Positions 38,801 to 51,287 of a DNA stretch of 64,000 nucleotides are shown here, one piece after another. The stretch comes from Branchiostoma lanceolatum (lineage: Eukaryota; Chordata; Leptocardii; Amphioxiformes; Branchiostomatidae), in the NCBI RefSeq assembly GCF_035083965.1, contig NC_089725.1:30637925-30701924 (forward strand), given 5' to 3'. Each line of letters begins with the position of its first letter. The stretch's first letter is position 1. The notes under the pieces are model-generated. The model made no database searches, was not told the origin of the DNA, and saw nothing but the letters and a program-made list of their open reading frames with translations. A program made the translations under genes and the position numbers.

Positions 38801-41800
38801 CTTTCCAACAAAGGTGAGCCTCCTTAGCAGGCCTACGAGTTGGTTAATAAGTACCAATTGATTAGTTAATTAGCTAATTAGACCCGCTTAGGTCTGGAGT
38901 TAATCCTTTTTGTGCTCATATCAAGAGCTGGCAAACAAGAAAGGATGATTATATTCCCTGATAAAAACTGCATGAACATGGTAAAACAACTGCCGCTACA
39001 TTTTAATTTTACACACAATAAAACAGTTACTCAAGCAACTGGATGAGATTTAGGAAATGGTCAGACGTTCGAGGTAGCACCCATTACGGTAAACTTTCAT
39101 CAATGATACTGAGCAAGATTTGTTGAACAGCAGATTTGTCCATCATCAGTTTGAGTAACCGCCTTATTGCATAATATCTTATCACCTGGATGCCTAACCT
39201 TCATCAACGTAATTTTTCAGATGGTTTTGAAGTAAAACGAGGTGACGGTGTGACATACATTGATGACTACAGACCTGTGCAGACTAAGACAGAACAGGGC
39301 GTCAGGATAGTCGCTGTGATGAGTATGGAGATCGGAGGGATGAACGCCATAGAGCCGCTGGTGGTGGGGTCAGCGCTGGACCTGCCAGTGGTGGACGCTG
39401 ACTGCATGGGCAGGGCGTTTCCCGAGCTACACGTGAGTGGAGAAAGTTTTAATTTGTGTCTGCATCACCCGGTTCTTGTCATGTGTGATCTGCTGTCCTG
39501 ATATACGATGGCCCACTTAGTGTCATGTACGAAAATGATTGTGTCGTCTACACAAATGCCTGTGTCATCTACGCAAATGGCTGTGTCATCTACGCAAATG
39601 ACTGTCGTCTACGCAAATGACTCTCTCACCTAACGTTACTGCCTGTTCCCTGCAAAGTTATGATCATACAGTTACTGTAGTGATTTGAATTTTGGTAGAC
39701 ATACATAAGAGGCTTTGTAATTAATTTTATAATCATGCCCCAAAATTTTAGTTGTGCACCTTATTTCTTGGCGAGGCACAGAACTTCTTTATCACCCCAA
39801 GTACATGTACCAAATTGAATGTAACCGCGTTATTGTGCTAAAAATGTCATGTTCTATTTCTGTCCTAATGTTGTTCTATCCTTGTGCTAATGTAATGTTC
39901 TATTCCTGTGCAGATGTTAACACCATTCATCTACGGCATTGACTGTTGCCCTTCTGCTGTGGCTGATGACAAAGGTCAAAGGGCGGCGCTGCTACAGGCC
40001 GACACTGCAAAACATCTCGAAGACCACTTCCGGGCCGTCTGCGTCGAAATGGGGTGAGCCTTAGAATTACTGTTGAATGATGTTGAAATGCCTGCTATGT
40101 ACTAGCCTTAGTACCATCCTCCGTAGTGACTGCTGACTCAATGAAAAGCATTGAGCCAGCAATCACTGCGGAGGATGGTACTCAGGCTAGTTATGTACAG
40201 TATTCACAGGTTCATTACATCAGGAAAATTCCCCTTGTTAGCTCTTTTCGACCAGTGCAATGACCTAGTCAGTAGAGTGTTTGCATTCTGTTTAGTCGTG
40301 AGTTTAATCCCCAGCCGAGTCATATCAAAGAATTTAAAATGGTACATACTGCTTTCTTAGCTTAGCATTTGGGAAAGTGCATGGTAGTTAAACACACACC
40401 ACTACCAGTGGACTAGCCCCTAGCTGTAGTGAGTGCACAAAGTTGTGCGGCCCAAGGGCTATTGAAATGGGGATGGGCACTGCCTTATGCACCATGTGGT
40501 GTGGGAAGGTCTTTTTTAGTGCAATGAACAGAAGACTACGACTTACAATGTAACATCCCGCCATGAGGACTGTGACCCTTTCTAGTAACGTGCATGTTGG
40601 ATGAGCGACAACAGCCTGGGTTCTTGGTCCAGAGGCAGGGTCACTTGAACCACATTGGACTACACACACCACTACAATAGTGTGTTTTTCCAAGTGACTG
40701 GTGACTGTCTCTTCCAGGAAATAATTCTGATTGACAGAGCAAAATAACATGCTGGGATGGAAGGATATCCCATAAGCTACATCATTTAGTGTTTTACGCC
40801 AAAAATATTACTTAAGACTGGATAAAATTTTGAAACAGTTTTATCCAGTTGCTTGAGTTAACTATTTTTGGCGTATCTTACTACCTGGATGTCTAACCCT
40901 CATCAACGTATTTAGTGTTTTCTTTCTTCAATCATGTCCCTGTGGCACACGTGGTAACACAACCCTGCTGCTCGACCATATGGATCAAATTCCGTGGATC
41001 TGTGGGCCAAAGCTTAATCCTAGAGTCGGACATGTTGTAAGGGATTGCATACGTCATTTCAATTGGTGACGTAAAACCTCTCCAAATGAATCCAACACAA
41101 TTATCGAGAAGAGTAGGGGTGACCCAGTGTGCTTGGCGCATTGTACTTTTAGCTAATGAAAAAGTGTCTTTGAGATTCGACCGCTTTACCTTTTTTTACT
41201 TGTGTTTCCCCAAGCTGCCAAGCAGGGGTGGCCTTCGTCCCCCTCACAGGGTCAGAGGTCCGCTCAACCTGCATCCTGTACTCCCTTAGTCGAGCCTGGC
41301 GCCTCGGACATACCGCGTTACACGCCTACAAGAGCGGCACGTCCCCGGTTCAGGCCGTGCTGCAGCAGGAGAATGGGAGACTCCTGGCCACAGGGAAGGT
41401 CGGTACATTGTATGCTCATGATAACTTGATATGCAAAATTTCAAATGCAGCCATACTTTAAATTCGGAAAACGAATACTTAAGTTGTAGCATGCCCAAAC
41501 CAATTCCAAAGTCAAAGAAGAAGTTTTGAAAGAACAAAAATTGAAAATCTATATTTCGGTCAGTTTTGGGGTCCCAAGAGGATGTCATCCATATAATCAA
41601 ATCAACATGGCCTGAGTACAAAAAAAGCCTAACTTCTAAGCCTGCTAAGGAGGCTACAACTTCGTGGTGCTGCTCCCCTGTGAGTTTGTGTTCTTGTTCC
41701 CCAGGTCTCTGACATCTGGAGGACCACGACTGCGGGGTTCGCCCGAGGGGTGCTGAAGATTGACGGGTCGGGGGATTTCCTGGGTCAAACACTGAAGATC

Positions 41801-43353
41801 GACTTCCAGAACGAGAACCTGGTGGCAAGATTCCTGAGCGACAACAAGGTGGGGTGGTAACTTACAAGCACATCTGTGTTTTGGAAATCACAGTTCAACT
41901 TTGCTACATGCAGAACACTTGAACCTACCCACAAACCAAATATCATTCAACACATCCAGAGGCTCATAAGTTATGCTGACCAAAAATATCCGGAAACACA
42001 AACAAGCATGCAAAAACAAAACCTCCATTTTTCATGGTGGTAATAATCTCAAGGATTAAATATACCGTTAAAAATATGGCCCCAAATCTGATGTGGCCAT
42101 CTGAGGCTGTGATGAAGCTTGCCTAGTTTGAAGTGGTGAACTAACACAGGTACAAGTCAAGTCTTTTATCTCAGCTATCACTGCTTGCCTGCAGTGTTCT
42201 GCAGTGAAAAATGCCAGTGATGATCAGGGCTCTCTCCAGCTTTAATTTTTTTCTGTCATCCCACTCATTGTTTGGGAAGCAAATTCCCATCTCAGGATGG
42301 GTCCCGGAGACAGTCCTGGTACTGATACTGATACTCTCCCCCCCCCTCCCCAGGTAGTGGCGTGTGTTCCTGACCTCATCACCGTGGTGGACGCTGACTC
42401 GGGAACTCCCATCGCCACCGAGGAGCAGCGGTACGGCCTGCGGGTGGCCGTCCTGGTTCTCCCCGCCCCCCCTCTCCTCTGCACTCCTCAGGCACTACAG
42501 GTAGTGCTTGTAGTCCTAGCCTGAGTACCATTCTCTGAATTGACTTTGCATTGAGCCAGCGGTCACTACGGAGGATGGTACTGAGGCTGGCGTAGTCCAG
42601 TGGTTAGCAGGTAGTGTGTGTGTAGTCCAGTGGATAGCAGGTAGCATGCATAGTCCTTGCCTGAGTAGCATCCTCCGTAGTGACTGCTGGCTCAATACTT
42701 TTTGCTTGCTAACTGCGGAGTTAGCAAGAAAAAAGCAAGCGAAAAGCATTGAGCCAGCGGTTATTACAGAGGATGGTAATCAGGTTAGCGTATAGTAGTC
42801 CGGTGGTTAGCCCTTACCTCAATACTTTTCGCTTGCTTACTCCGTGATTAGCAAGCAAAAAGCATAGAGCCAGCGGTCACTGCAGAGGATGATACTCCGG
42901 CTAGTGTAGTCCAGTGGTTAGAAGCAACGTGCATAGTCCAGTGGATAGCAGGTAGCGTACATAGCCCAGTGGTTAGCTACTCTGCCTCTGGACCAAGAGG
43001 TTGGGAGTTAAAATCTCAGCTTTTGCCATTCACCTGACATACATTTGTAAACACTGCTAGAAACGGTCGCAGTCCATAGGACAGGACATTATACCATGGT
43101 CCACTGTTCAATTTACTTGTCAAAAAAAAGCTAGGGGAATTTCCCCTGTACTACAATGAACCTGTAAATACTCTTCTCACGACCAGTGGAAGAATGACTC
43201 TTCAATGAGCTACATTGGTTCAAGATCACTTTAACATTTCACTTTCTTTCTTTGCAGGTGGTGGGACCTCAGGCCTTCGGCTACCCTGAAGACGTCATCT
43301 ACTCACCTGTAGGAGAGTACAGCTGTAACGAACCTGTCCCTCCTAAACCTTAA
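29830..43353 (+). CDS. HyuA/oxoprolinase-type amidohydrolase fused to DUF917 (copy 2)
   Basis: Coding exons: 29830-30007, 31477-31628, 32341-32517, 33148-33365, 33652-33734, 34205-34302, 34831-34932, 35405-35623, 35937-36047, 36553-36711, 37399-37567, 38071-38320, 38644-38813, 39221-39432, 39914-40053, 41215-41398, 41705-41848, 42354-42500, 43258-43353. Frames and phases match copy 1, giving about 1002 aa. Exons 12 and 13 of copy 1 are one exon here (38071-38320), while the last exon of copy 1 is split here by a 757-bp intron. Domains and nucleotide-binding motifs are as in copy 1 (GVDVGGTNTDAVVL, VIDIGGTTSDLG, then DUF917). It is four residues shorter in exons 14-15. The acceptor at 41214 is AAG rather than CAG. 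No stop or frameshift was seen, so the copy looks functional. Exons 1-4 and 18-19 are almost identical to copy 1; exons 11-16 are more divergent. Confidence 0.85.
30160..30287. mobile_element. Foldback MITE in intron 1 of copy 2
   Basis: GTCCCCAGATGACCC and AAATTCGGTTCACTATA at the left are inverted at the right (TATAGTGAACCGAATTTGGG, GTCATCTAGGGAC). A partial second copy of the left arm lies at 30628-30662. Confidence 0.8.
30785..31000. mobile_element. 216-bp MITE in intron 1 of copy 2
   Basis: The ends AGGCCACACCAATTTAATTT and AAATTAAATTGGTGTGGCCT are perfect inverted repeats that extend to about 37 bp through TTGGTTAACAG. No transposase frame is present. Confidence 0.9.
31860..32140. repeat. 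Family L repeat in intron 2 of copy 2
   Basis: It shares GGTAGATAGCTCTTTGG-like text, GGCCCYCTAGCGGCTTTTTT, TGCAGGAGCAGGTTTTG and paired octamer sites (near 32048 and 32070) with 62460-62690. Confidence 0.75.
33965..34190 (+). mobile_element. SINE-like copy in intron 5 of copy 2
   Basis: GGTGTCCCTGTCATAGTTGA, CTGGGAGACCCTAGTTCCAA and TGGTTGGAGCTGCATTTGTC match the element at 35128-35330 in the same gene. The B-box is degraded. Confidence 0.6.
34972..35060. repeat. Imperfect hairpin in intron 7 of copy 2
   Basis: GAGCATCCACT ... TCATCAGTGACTGA pairs with AGACTGACAGTGGATGC. The same motif pair occurs near 4703 and 56415. Confidence 0.55.
35128..35345 (+). mobile_element. tRNA-derived SINE-like element in intron 7 of copy 2
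   Basis: CTGGTTCAAACCCCGGGACA resembles a B-box. It is followed by TTGGTTGGGGCTGCACCCGT and CCCGTGTTTGAGGAGGTGCT, related to the SINE bodies at 10607 and 50130. Confidence 0.65.
36295..36468. mobile_element. 174-bp MITE with a 7-bp duplication; long relative of the micro-MITEs
   Basis: The ends CAAGGAGGTTTTATATAG and CTATATAAAACCACCTTG continue inward as a stem through AAGGAGAGCGGACGGGCT. GTACAAT flanks both sides (36288-36294 and 36469-36475). It sits in intron 9. Confidence 0.9.
37783..37994. mobile_element. MITE with GC-rich inner arms in intron 11 of copy 2
   Basis: TTTCAGTCCCATT, GGGGCCCGGCCGGGC and the inverted GCCCGGCCGGGCCC, AATGGGACTGAA bound about 210 bp. A relative lies at about 53600-53800 (GGCCGGGCCCTGGTATGGAA). 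Confidence 0.8.
39530..39625. repeat. 24-bp tandem repeat in intron 15 of copy 2
   Basis: Four to five units of TGTGTCATCTACGCAAATG-type sequence. Confidence 0.8.
40103..40189. mobile_element. 87-bp TAGCC-family MITE with a 9-bp duplication
   Basis: The arms TAGCCTTAGTACCATCCTCC and GGAGGATGGTACTCAGGCTA bound the element. The flanks GCTATGTAC (40094-40102) and GTTATGTAC (40190-40198) match at 8 of 9 positions. Confidence 0.88.
40380..40745 (-). mobile_element. Dispersed SINE-type repeat in intron 16 of copy 2
   Basis: The end around 40610-40690 (TGGTCCAGAGGCAGGGTCAC and TAGTGTG) and the middle (GTGCAATGAACAGAAGACTA) resemble, in inverted orientation, pieces near 42985-43200 and 50830-50960. 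Confidence 0.5.
40797..40876. repeat. Compact family A hairpin
   Basis: CGCCAAAAATATTACTTAAG pairs with CTTGAGTTAACTATTTTTGGCG, and an inner ACTGGATAAAATTTTGAAAC pairs with CAGTTTTATCCAGT. Downstream text CTACCTGGATGTCTAACCCT is the usual family A flank. Confidence 0.75.
42501..43257. repeat. Last intron of HyuA copy 2, filled with MITEs
   Basis: At least three TAGCC-family pieces (about 42518-42590, 42655-42790, 42815-42905) are separated by GTAGTCCAGTGGTTAGCAGG repeats. A SINE-type fragment follows at about 42985-43220. Copy 1 and its downstream exon copies lack this intron. Confidence 0.75.
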
Positions 43354-43429
43354 CAACTGGTCAAATTCATTTTGCACTTGCTATTTTTTAAGACTTGTGT
43401 ACAGAAGGGAAAGTTGCAGCCAAAAAAGT

Positions 43430-43760
43430 ATAAGGTTACTACTGCGGATCTGCAGCGATTGCGTCGCAAGGACCGACCATGATAAGATGGATCTGCGGCA
43501 TCAAACCCCAGGATGAGACACTGTCAGAAACTCTACATGCTAAAATTGGTGTTGTAGACATTGCCTCTGTGCTGCGGTGGTATGGACATATTGAGTGGCT
43601 GCATCAACGCCATCACCAAAATGCAGTTGCCAGGCAGCAGGGGTCATGGCAGACCTAAGAAATCTTCGAAGGAGTGTGTCGGGAAAGACATCAAGATTTG
43701 CGGCCTAACCAGCCGGAACCCCATGGACAGAGCCGCTTGTAAAAGCGGTGTGACAACTAC
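43430..43760 (+). pseudogene. Remnant of a LINE reverse-transcriptase C-terminus
   Basis: One frame reads MIRWICGIKPQDETLSE and then SVLRWYGHIEW, the typical post-RT tail of non-LTR retrotransposon polyproteins. After a frameshift near 43630, another frame continues GHGRPKKSSKECVGKDIK and then MDRAACKSGV, also typical. It is broken and truncated, so not functional. It lies in the 3' flank of HyuA copy 2. Confidence 0.75.
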
Positions 43761-44037
43761 CCGACTGCTGCCCACCCGTGTCAGGGACCCCAGCAGCAGT
43801 ATAATCAAATACTGGATACTACTATATTACCAGATACGTATCCTGATATCCCCTGCTCACATATACAGGGAGATTTATTTCAAGCTTGGTTTAGAAGATT
43901 GATCTTTTTCTGTGAAGTGCTTGTTCAGTCAGTAACCTACGATCATGTGTACTATTACCAACACTTGAGACATAAATGACTTTTCACACACTGTAAAAAC
44001 CATAATTCAGCCATTTGTGTTGCAATAGTTTTTAATC

Positions 44038-44043
44038 AATAAA
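44038..44043 (+). terminator. Candidate polyadenylation signal of HyuA copy 2
   Basis: AATAAA lies about 690 bp past the stop codon. If it is used, the LINE remnant would be in the 3' UTR. Confidence 0.35.
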
Positions 44044-44049
44044 CCATTT

Positions 44050-44678
44050 TTGATCTCTCTAAGGTCATTTTTTGTCCTTTATCTGTTCATTTTATCGAAA
44101 GGCTGCATTGCTTGCTTTTAGTAACTATGTATCTGGCACATATTCATTTCAACAGAAAATATGCTTGTACAGAACAGCTATATAATTGCATTTTCTCTAT
44201 TTATGGATGCAGTGGTATGCCCCCATATGATTCTTGGTATCACTTTGACCAAGACTTGAGGGTCTTTTTCAGGGCACCACATTGGCAAAACGACATTTTA
44301 ACTCCTATTACTGGACAGTCATACACTAAGCAGGCTATCAGCTAGATGGGCCTACATCAGTGCCGTTTCTGTAGTAATTACACACAATGGCATGGCAAAT
44401 ATTGTGATGTCCTGTCTATAAATCCTAGCTGAAAGCCTGACATTAAGGATGTATATGTGATGTCCTTCATGGCTACACCCTTCAGTCAAACCTATACAAG
44501 TTACCACTTCACCATAAGGTCCCATATATCATTTTTCCCAATGACACAAGCACTCAGAATCCTGTCTATAGTTACTCCTGTCCACATAGACCAGATTTTC
44601 ATGGTTCCCTCAGACTCCCCTGAATCTTGGGCAGTTTTGACTGTATTGGGCTATGCTCTGCACACAAAAATTACACTG
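44050..44678. other. Convergent spacer between HyuA copy 2 and MRPS12
   Basis: No exon is supported. The two genes point towards each other here. Confidence 0.5.
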
Positions 44679-45973
44679 CTACTGAGTTTTCTTCTTCACG
44701 TGGGCGCAGTCCAACGCCCCCCTGACGACCTTCAGTTTGACCCCGACCAGGTCCTGCGGGCGCTTCCCCTCCACCAGCACCACGTTGTGCTCCTGCAGGT
44801 TGTGCCCCTCCCCGGGGATGAACGCCACCGCCTCGCGACCCGTGCTGAGCCGGACGCGACAGCACTTGCGGTTGGCCGAGTTGGGCTTCTTGGGCTTGCG
44901 GATGAAGACTTTGAGCACCACTCCCTTCAGCTGAGGCCGCCCCTCCGTCCCTCCCAGCTTCTTGGGTTTGGGCTTGGGCGGGCCCCGGAGGTGCAACTGG
45001 TGTAGGGTCAGAGTTTTGTGTCTATAGTACGTCCTCATGGGAGTCAGTAGTGGACACGGGGGAGGGGACGTCAACAGGTGGCTGGACGGGCCGGGTAAAA
45101 CTGCATCTGAAAGGAACAAATTATTGTTAGCAACACTGTGTTAAAAAGTTGCCACTTTACACTTTTCATTGAAAAATACACTGGAAGGATAAACATGAAG
45201 ACAGTGTCTTTTACTAGAGTCAAAAATTCCTTATCTATGATGAAAGATGTGACAGACAGTACAAAATGTACAAGAGAAATGCCTGAAATCATTGAAAAAA
45301 ATTGCAACAAATAACAAGATAACAGAGGTGGATTTCAGACAACCAACTATCATAGAATTAATACATTAACCCTTTGCATAATAAACTAGTGATTGGGCTA
45401 CTGATTCTCAATTGGTCATATGATTAGGCAGCAGAGAGAACTGTAAAACTAAATAAAAGATTTCTAAATTTCTTCCTTTGAGAAGAATATAGCATGAGAA
45501 GAAATTAGTGTGTACCCAGATAACATCCATACAAAGTACCATTCTCTGAATTGACTTTGCATTGAGCCAACGGTCACTACGGAGGATGGTACTCAGGTTA
45601 GCGTATAGTAGTCCAGTGGTAAGCAGGTAGTGTGTGTAGTCCAGTGGTTAGCAGGTAGTGTGCGTAGTCCTAGCCAGAGTACCATCCTCGGTAATGACCG
45701 CTGGCTCAATGCTTTTCACTTGTTAAGTCTGTGATTAGCAAGGAAAAAGCATTGAGCCAGCGGTCACTGCAGAGGATGATACTCAGGCTAGCGTAGTCCA
45801 GTGGTTGTAAGTAATGTGCATACCCTGCAGATAACTTCCATACAAAACTTTCCATGGCCTAAAACCCCATCCTCACCTGTTGCCTGCATGTTGCCTGTGG
45901 CTGCTGTGCTCCCCCTCGGCACAACTGCCGCCATCCTGCCCAGTGCAGCCAACGATCTCCTAAGACTGAGCAT
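44679..45973 (-). CDS. Mitochondrial ribosomal protein S12 (bS12m)
   Basis: There are two coding exons on the minus strand: 45973-45877 (start ATG at 45973) and 45106-44679. The junction is GT-AG with codon GAT split after G. The product is 174 aa. The first 60 residues are Arg/Ser/Ala-rich and lack acidic clusters ([20 protein letters not shown]), as expected for a mitochondrial import signal. The rest aligns with bacterial S12: [18 protein letters not shown] at 105-122, [21 protein letters not shown] at about 131-151 and [12 protein letters not shown] near the end. S12 sits at the decoding centre of the small mitoribosomal subunit and influences accuracy. The length and C-terminal end fit animal MRPS12. 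Confidence 0.94.
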
Positions 45974-48900
45974 CTTCCACAGCTTTCTCAAGGTTTCTAA
46001 ATATAAAGTATAACATTTGAGGTATGAATGTGCGACGATGATACATCACTGCCAACTATTTAACATTGGTAACTGAGCCACATGTTTTCTCACTTGAAAG
46101 TTCATCTGTGTTGGTAGAAGTCACTCTGAATCAAAGTTTAACTGCAAATTGCCATTACATGTACGTTTCAGCAAGTTTTCGCCCAACAGTCACAAAATAC
46201 TGTTAATTGATTCACTCTTCTGATGGTTTTAATTCGCGGTAGGAGGAAAGTAAGTTTTTTTGCAGTGTTCAAAATTCGCAGTTGAAACAATTCTGTACTG
46301 TAGCACACTGATTGTATTACATGTACAATGAACAGCATATTTTCAGTGTCATGAATTTGCATATTATTATTCAGAGTTTCCAGATTGACAGTACTATACA
46401 ACTGTAAATACATTTAAGTTTGCGGTGGTATAATAATGCTTGTTCTGTCCACCGACCATCTTGTCTCATTTTTTCCTAATGGAAATTGTCACTCAGAACT
46501 TAAATGCATCCACAGTATATCATAGCAAGAAGCAAATAAAGACAGCTCATCATACTCATAGCTCAGATTCAGTCAAAAACCGCCCTGCCAATTGACATGA
46601 ATTGGTTGAAACTGAAAGACATGTGGCTTTAAAGGTTAACCTTCCCCATGTTACAATTGCAAGCTCTAATTGGTCTTGATACAGGAGGGTTAAGGTGTCC
46701 CTGCACCGTACTGCAAAGAATCTATGACATAATGGGTCATTCTAAAACCTGTGGTATATTCTATGAATTAATTTACTGAGTGCTGAGAGACGTAAAGTAT
46801 AGGCTGAACTTCTTTTTACTTTTTGGAAGATGATTGATATTAAAAGTTACATGATATCAGAATAAATTTAAGGCACTTCACACGTTGTCCCAAACCCTGC
46901 ACGTTTCTGAGTAAGTGTGACACTGGATCTAGCACCACATGCAAAAAGACCAGGGCATAAATCAATTTCTCCATTTCAAAATATATACGTTGCATATTGC
47001 CAGCACAGTAAGCTCTATGTAGTCTCCAAGCAGACCTACGGGTTGGCAAAGACCGTATCCAACAGGCAGAAGGAGTTTTCATAGCCAACCCAAGGTCTGC
47101 TACAACTCAAACAGGGCGGAGCATTTCTATTCAATAAAGGTGCCGCTGCCCCTCCTCGTTGTAATGTTAACAGCCGTACGAATGTCCGGGGTACTAATCT
47201 TTTTATGACTAAGCCCAGTCACCCGCGCACGTACCAGTGGGAGGTTCGCGCCTTGGTTGAGCCTAGTAAAAAGCTCTCACAATAGCAGTTTCTTTCACCC
47301 ATCGGCGTTGTTTGTGGCATCATGGAAAACCGTTCTTACAAAAACATTCGTAGACAATGTTTACTGTTTCGGGTTCAAGCCACTATTACTAGAGATTAAC
47401 TACAAGATTCCACGTGACCACATGGCGGGAATTGCCCTTACAGTTCCGACGTAACTGGTCAAAATTGATCGCATTTTGTGACGATTGAAGCAGTTTTGGT
47501 AGCGATCTTCGTAACAGATTGATTTTGAAAAAGAGACCAAGTCTTTTCTGTTGGCAACATTTAGTTTATTTTTCCTGGGAAGTTTAATTTTCGCGGTACA
47601 ACTCTGCCCAAGTGAACGGCCTCTCAGTCGCGGCCTGGAGGTGTCAGCCCGGCATGGCGCCGCACGCCCGTGCGGACAGAGAGTAATAAACTCACTTACA
47701 GAAGCACAGTTTGATTAGGTAACAATTAGATGATAATAGCCTTTGTTCAGACCGACTTGTTCCAGACCTTAGATTGCACTATAAGCTCCTTCTTCCAGTT
47801 GGATACGGTCTTTGCAATCTATTGGGTCTGGTTGGAGACTAAGCTCTATGCATGCCCCCCTCCCCCACTACACCACAGAATATGTGACGAAACTGATTTG
47901 TACACCACAAAAGATCAAATTTCCTACCTCTGTACCTTCCTGGGTTTCTTGAGGTTGGTAAGCAACCTATCTAAGTGACAAAAACATCGACAATTTCTTC
48001 TTACAACCGGTTTAACTTCCAAAAAAACACGAACACGAACGTCGAGCGCCCTCCCCACGCCTCGGCACAAGGTGACCTCTGACGGCGGGGTCAATATGCA
48101 AATGAGGTATCAGCTACCCTGGAGACGGGATAGCGTCTATTAGCAACCAACATGGCAGACGACCGGCCACGATCTTCAGTCACACCAAAAGTCGCCCTCC
48201 AGTACTCAGAAATGTGAGTTTTCCTCCTTATTACGAATGAGACTTTACACATTCTTATAGCTGCAACCTATTTCTAGAATCGCAAAGTTTTTTCAAGTTT
48301 GATGTCGGCCAAGAAAGTTGTAAGAAACACCCTTTTTCAGGAAGTAGCTCACCTGTTAGATTGCTGCACAGGTAAGATTACCGGTAAACATCGATCACTT
48401 CTCTCTTCATTTAGCTAAAGTTGCATTGTCCATTGAAAACCTGCATTGAAATTTCAAGCTTGCATATGGATTTTCGGCTCAATTTCATAATGTGGAGATT
48501 TTTAATCCACTTGAAATCGCACAATCGTTAAAAAAACTGTTGTGGTCGGACTCGCCACTGTTGCTATCCGCCTACCTGGCTCCAAAGGAATGCGATACTC
48601 GAAAATAACACTTTATCACACGGTGGGCTACAAAGTACAAGAGAAAGTGTATCGAGTTCCACTACCTAAGGAATGTACGATTACAATTTTCATTGTGATG
48701 GAATCGTGGTTGAAGTACTGCTATTTTCTGACCCTTGAGATTTGCTGGGTTGCCGGGTGTATTTAGGACACTGTAGCAATATCGTAAATCGTTTTCCTTC
48801 GGGGACGCCTTGGACAAATAAGAAATAAGCTGCGATCAAAACGATTTTTGTCTTTTCATGAAATATTTAGTTAACTTGTCACCTCAATTATGGAACTTTT

Positions 48901-51241
48901 GACGTTTTAAGAGGGTATAGCTGTTTTCTAATGAATTGTTAATGTCGCTTGAGTGGGGGTATCACTCACACGTTAAACACAATACAACAGGCTCTCAATG
49001 GACCCTCCTTTGTGTGCAATCAGGACCCGGTGTTCAAGAAAGGATTGAGGTCTCTTGAAACCCATAGTCGCGGGGCGAGTGATAGGTATCGACGCACATC
49101 CTAGAGTGAGAGAAGACTTTTTTTTCAAAGTCCAAGCGGACATTTCGACACTAGACTCGAATTATTAGTTAGATCTTGTTTTAAAAAGTCGCTTTTCAAA
49201 CTTCCTAGCAACGTAGTCGAGGTCACACCGTGTATTTACTTTAGCACAATAAGTCAGAAAACACTGGTAAACATGCAAAGGCACTGGTTATTTGAACATG
49301 CTTGCCCCACTTTAGATTCAAATAACCCCTAAGCGTTTAAGTTATATTTATTTATGACAAAAATAAAGATGGGGTAGGGGGAAGCGTGACGTGTCAAAGT
49401 TAACGGTATTCTCAGTAAGAAACTTCTTATTTAAAAGGTAAATTGTACTTTCTAACTCATCATTCAATATTCTGCTACAGCGACTAAAGTAAAGTACTGA
49501 CACCGCGTTTGTTTCATTCATTCCCTCGGCAACTATGGGCTAGTCCACTGATCTAGCTCATGGGGGGGGAGGTATTTTTGCTATAATCAGGTCAGACATT
49601 GATGAAATCAAGGGTCCTCTCCACAACCTATGAACAACAGTTGTCTCATTTCGCAAATTCATAAGTTGCGTACCTTCCACACACCTGTCACATGTGACCA
49701 AGGTGTATTCACACCTGTGACTTACCTGCGGCAAGCATGGACAAGTCCGAACACGTGACCATGTTACCGGTACACTTGACCCGTGTTTGTTGACATAACA
49801 TGAGCCGCAGTGCGCGCTTACTCCTACCTTAATCCCCTGTCACACTTGTGCGTATTTACAAGCCCCAATGAGTTGCGTATTAATATGTTTTTGGTTTAGG
49901 TTAAGTTTGCAGCCGAAGAAGGAATTTCTTTGGTTTGATAACTAGACTGCTCAACGGTGGGTAAAAGTAGAAAACAACTTCCTCCTCGCAAAATGTACTT
50001 AAATAAAAAAAAATGTTACTGCGGAACTCATGCGCACTTGAATATACGCACAGGTGTGACAGGGCCCATGACAAGAACGCTTTTCTTTCCTTGCTCTCGT
50101 AGCAAAATCAGTAAGAGCGCATAACAGGTGACAACGTGGCCTTGTAGTTAGAATCTTAGACTTAGACTCTGAAGGTTCTGAGTTCGAATCCCTGACAAGC
50201 CCCAGTGGTGTGCCCTTGGGAAAGGCAGTTTACACCTATATCCTCACTCCACTCAGGTGGAAATGAGTACCTAGCTTCGGTTAGGGACGTCCTCTGCGAC
50301 GTAAAGCTGAATCATGGAGGTCCCGTGTTTGAGGAGAGCCAATCGGTCACACTTATCGGAAAGATTAGGGTTCTATCCCGGTGTTAGTTGATCATATTAT
50401 ATAGCCTCCTTGATCAAATTTAACAGTCGGGTCTCCGGGTTGACATATTGAATAGGTGATAGCCACCTGTTAATCCTTCCAAAAATGTGATAAATCTCAA
50501 TAGATAGAGTGCTATTTGCTAGTGGATCCCGATTCCCAAATAAAGTCAGGTCAAGTCTTGAAGGGGATGTCCCTGTAGCTAAGCTAGTACTTCTTGAAGA
50601 CGACTTTGACCTTCTTGCCCTTGGTCCATACGAGCCTTCTAAAAATGCAGTTCCCTCTCCCACAGGTCTAAGACGCCGGGTAACTTCCAGCACATCCCGA
50701 AGTGGTCGGACCTGCACCCCACCTTCCCGCAGCTGTACGTGCCGGAGTGGAAAACCGACATGAAGAACAGAGAAGTCATCCTCAGGGTCAGTTCTACATT
50801 CCTGTTTTCCCTGGCTGTGTCACTCAACCAACACGCACGTGCACGCTACTGGAAACGGTTGCAGTCTCCTTAGCACGGGACGTCAAGTCGTGGTCCACTG
50901 TTCATTGTACTTGTCGAAACGAGCTAGGGGAATTTTCCCGGTACAAAAAACTGCACATAGGGTCCATATTTTATGTCACGACCAGCTGAGGAGTAGCTCT
51001 TCCTCGGTAGCGCCGGTTATTCTCTACCAGACTCCGTTGTTGCAAGTTTCACGACAATCCATCAGATAGCTTCTTGAGTTATGCTGCCTTTTACCTATCT
51101 TGCATGCTGTTAACCACATAAATACAAACATACATACATACTTACAAACAAACGCTATCAATATCATAGCCTTTTGAACGAAGGTCATAAATTCTTTATT
51201 CTTTATTATCTCCATGAAAAATGGAGATATTGTTTTTGACG

Positions 51242-51287
<46 letters not shown>
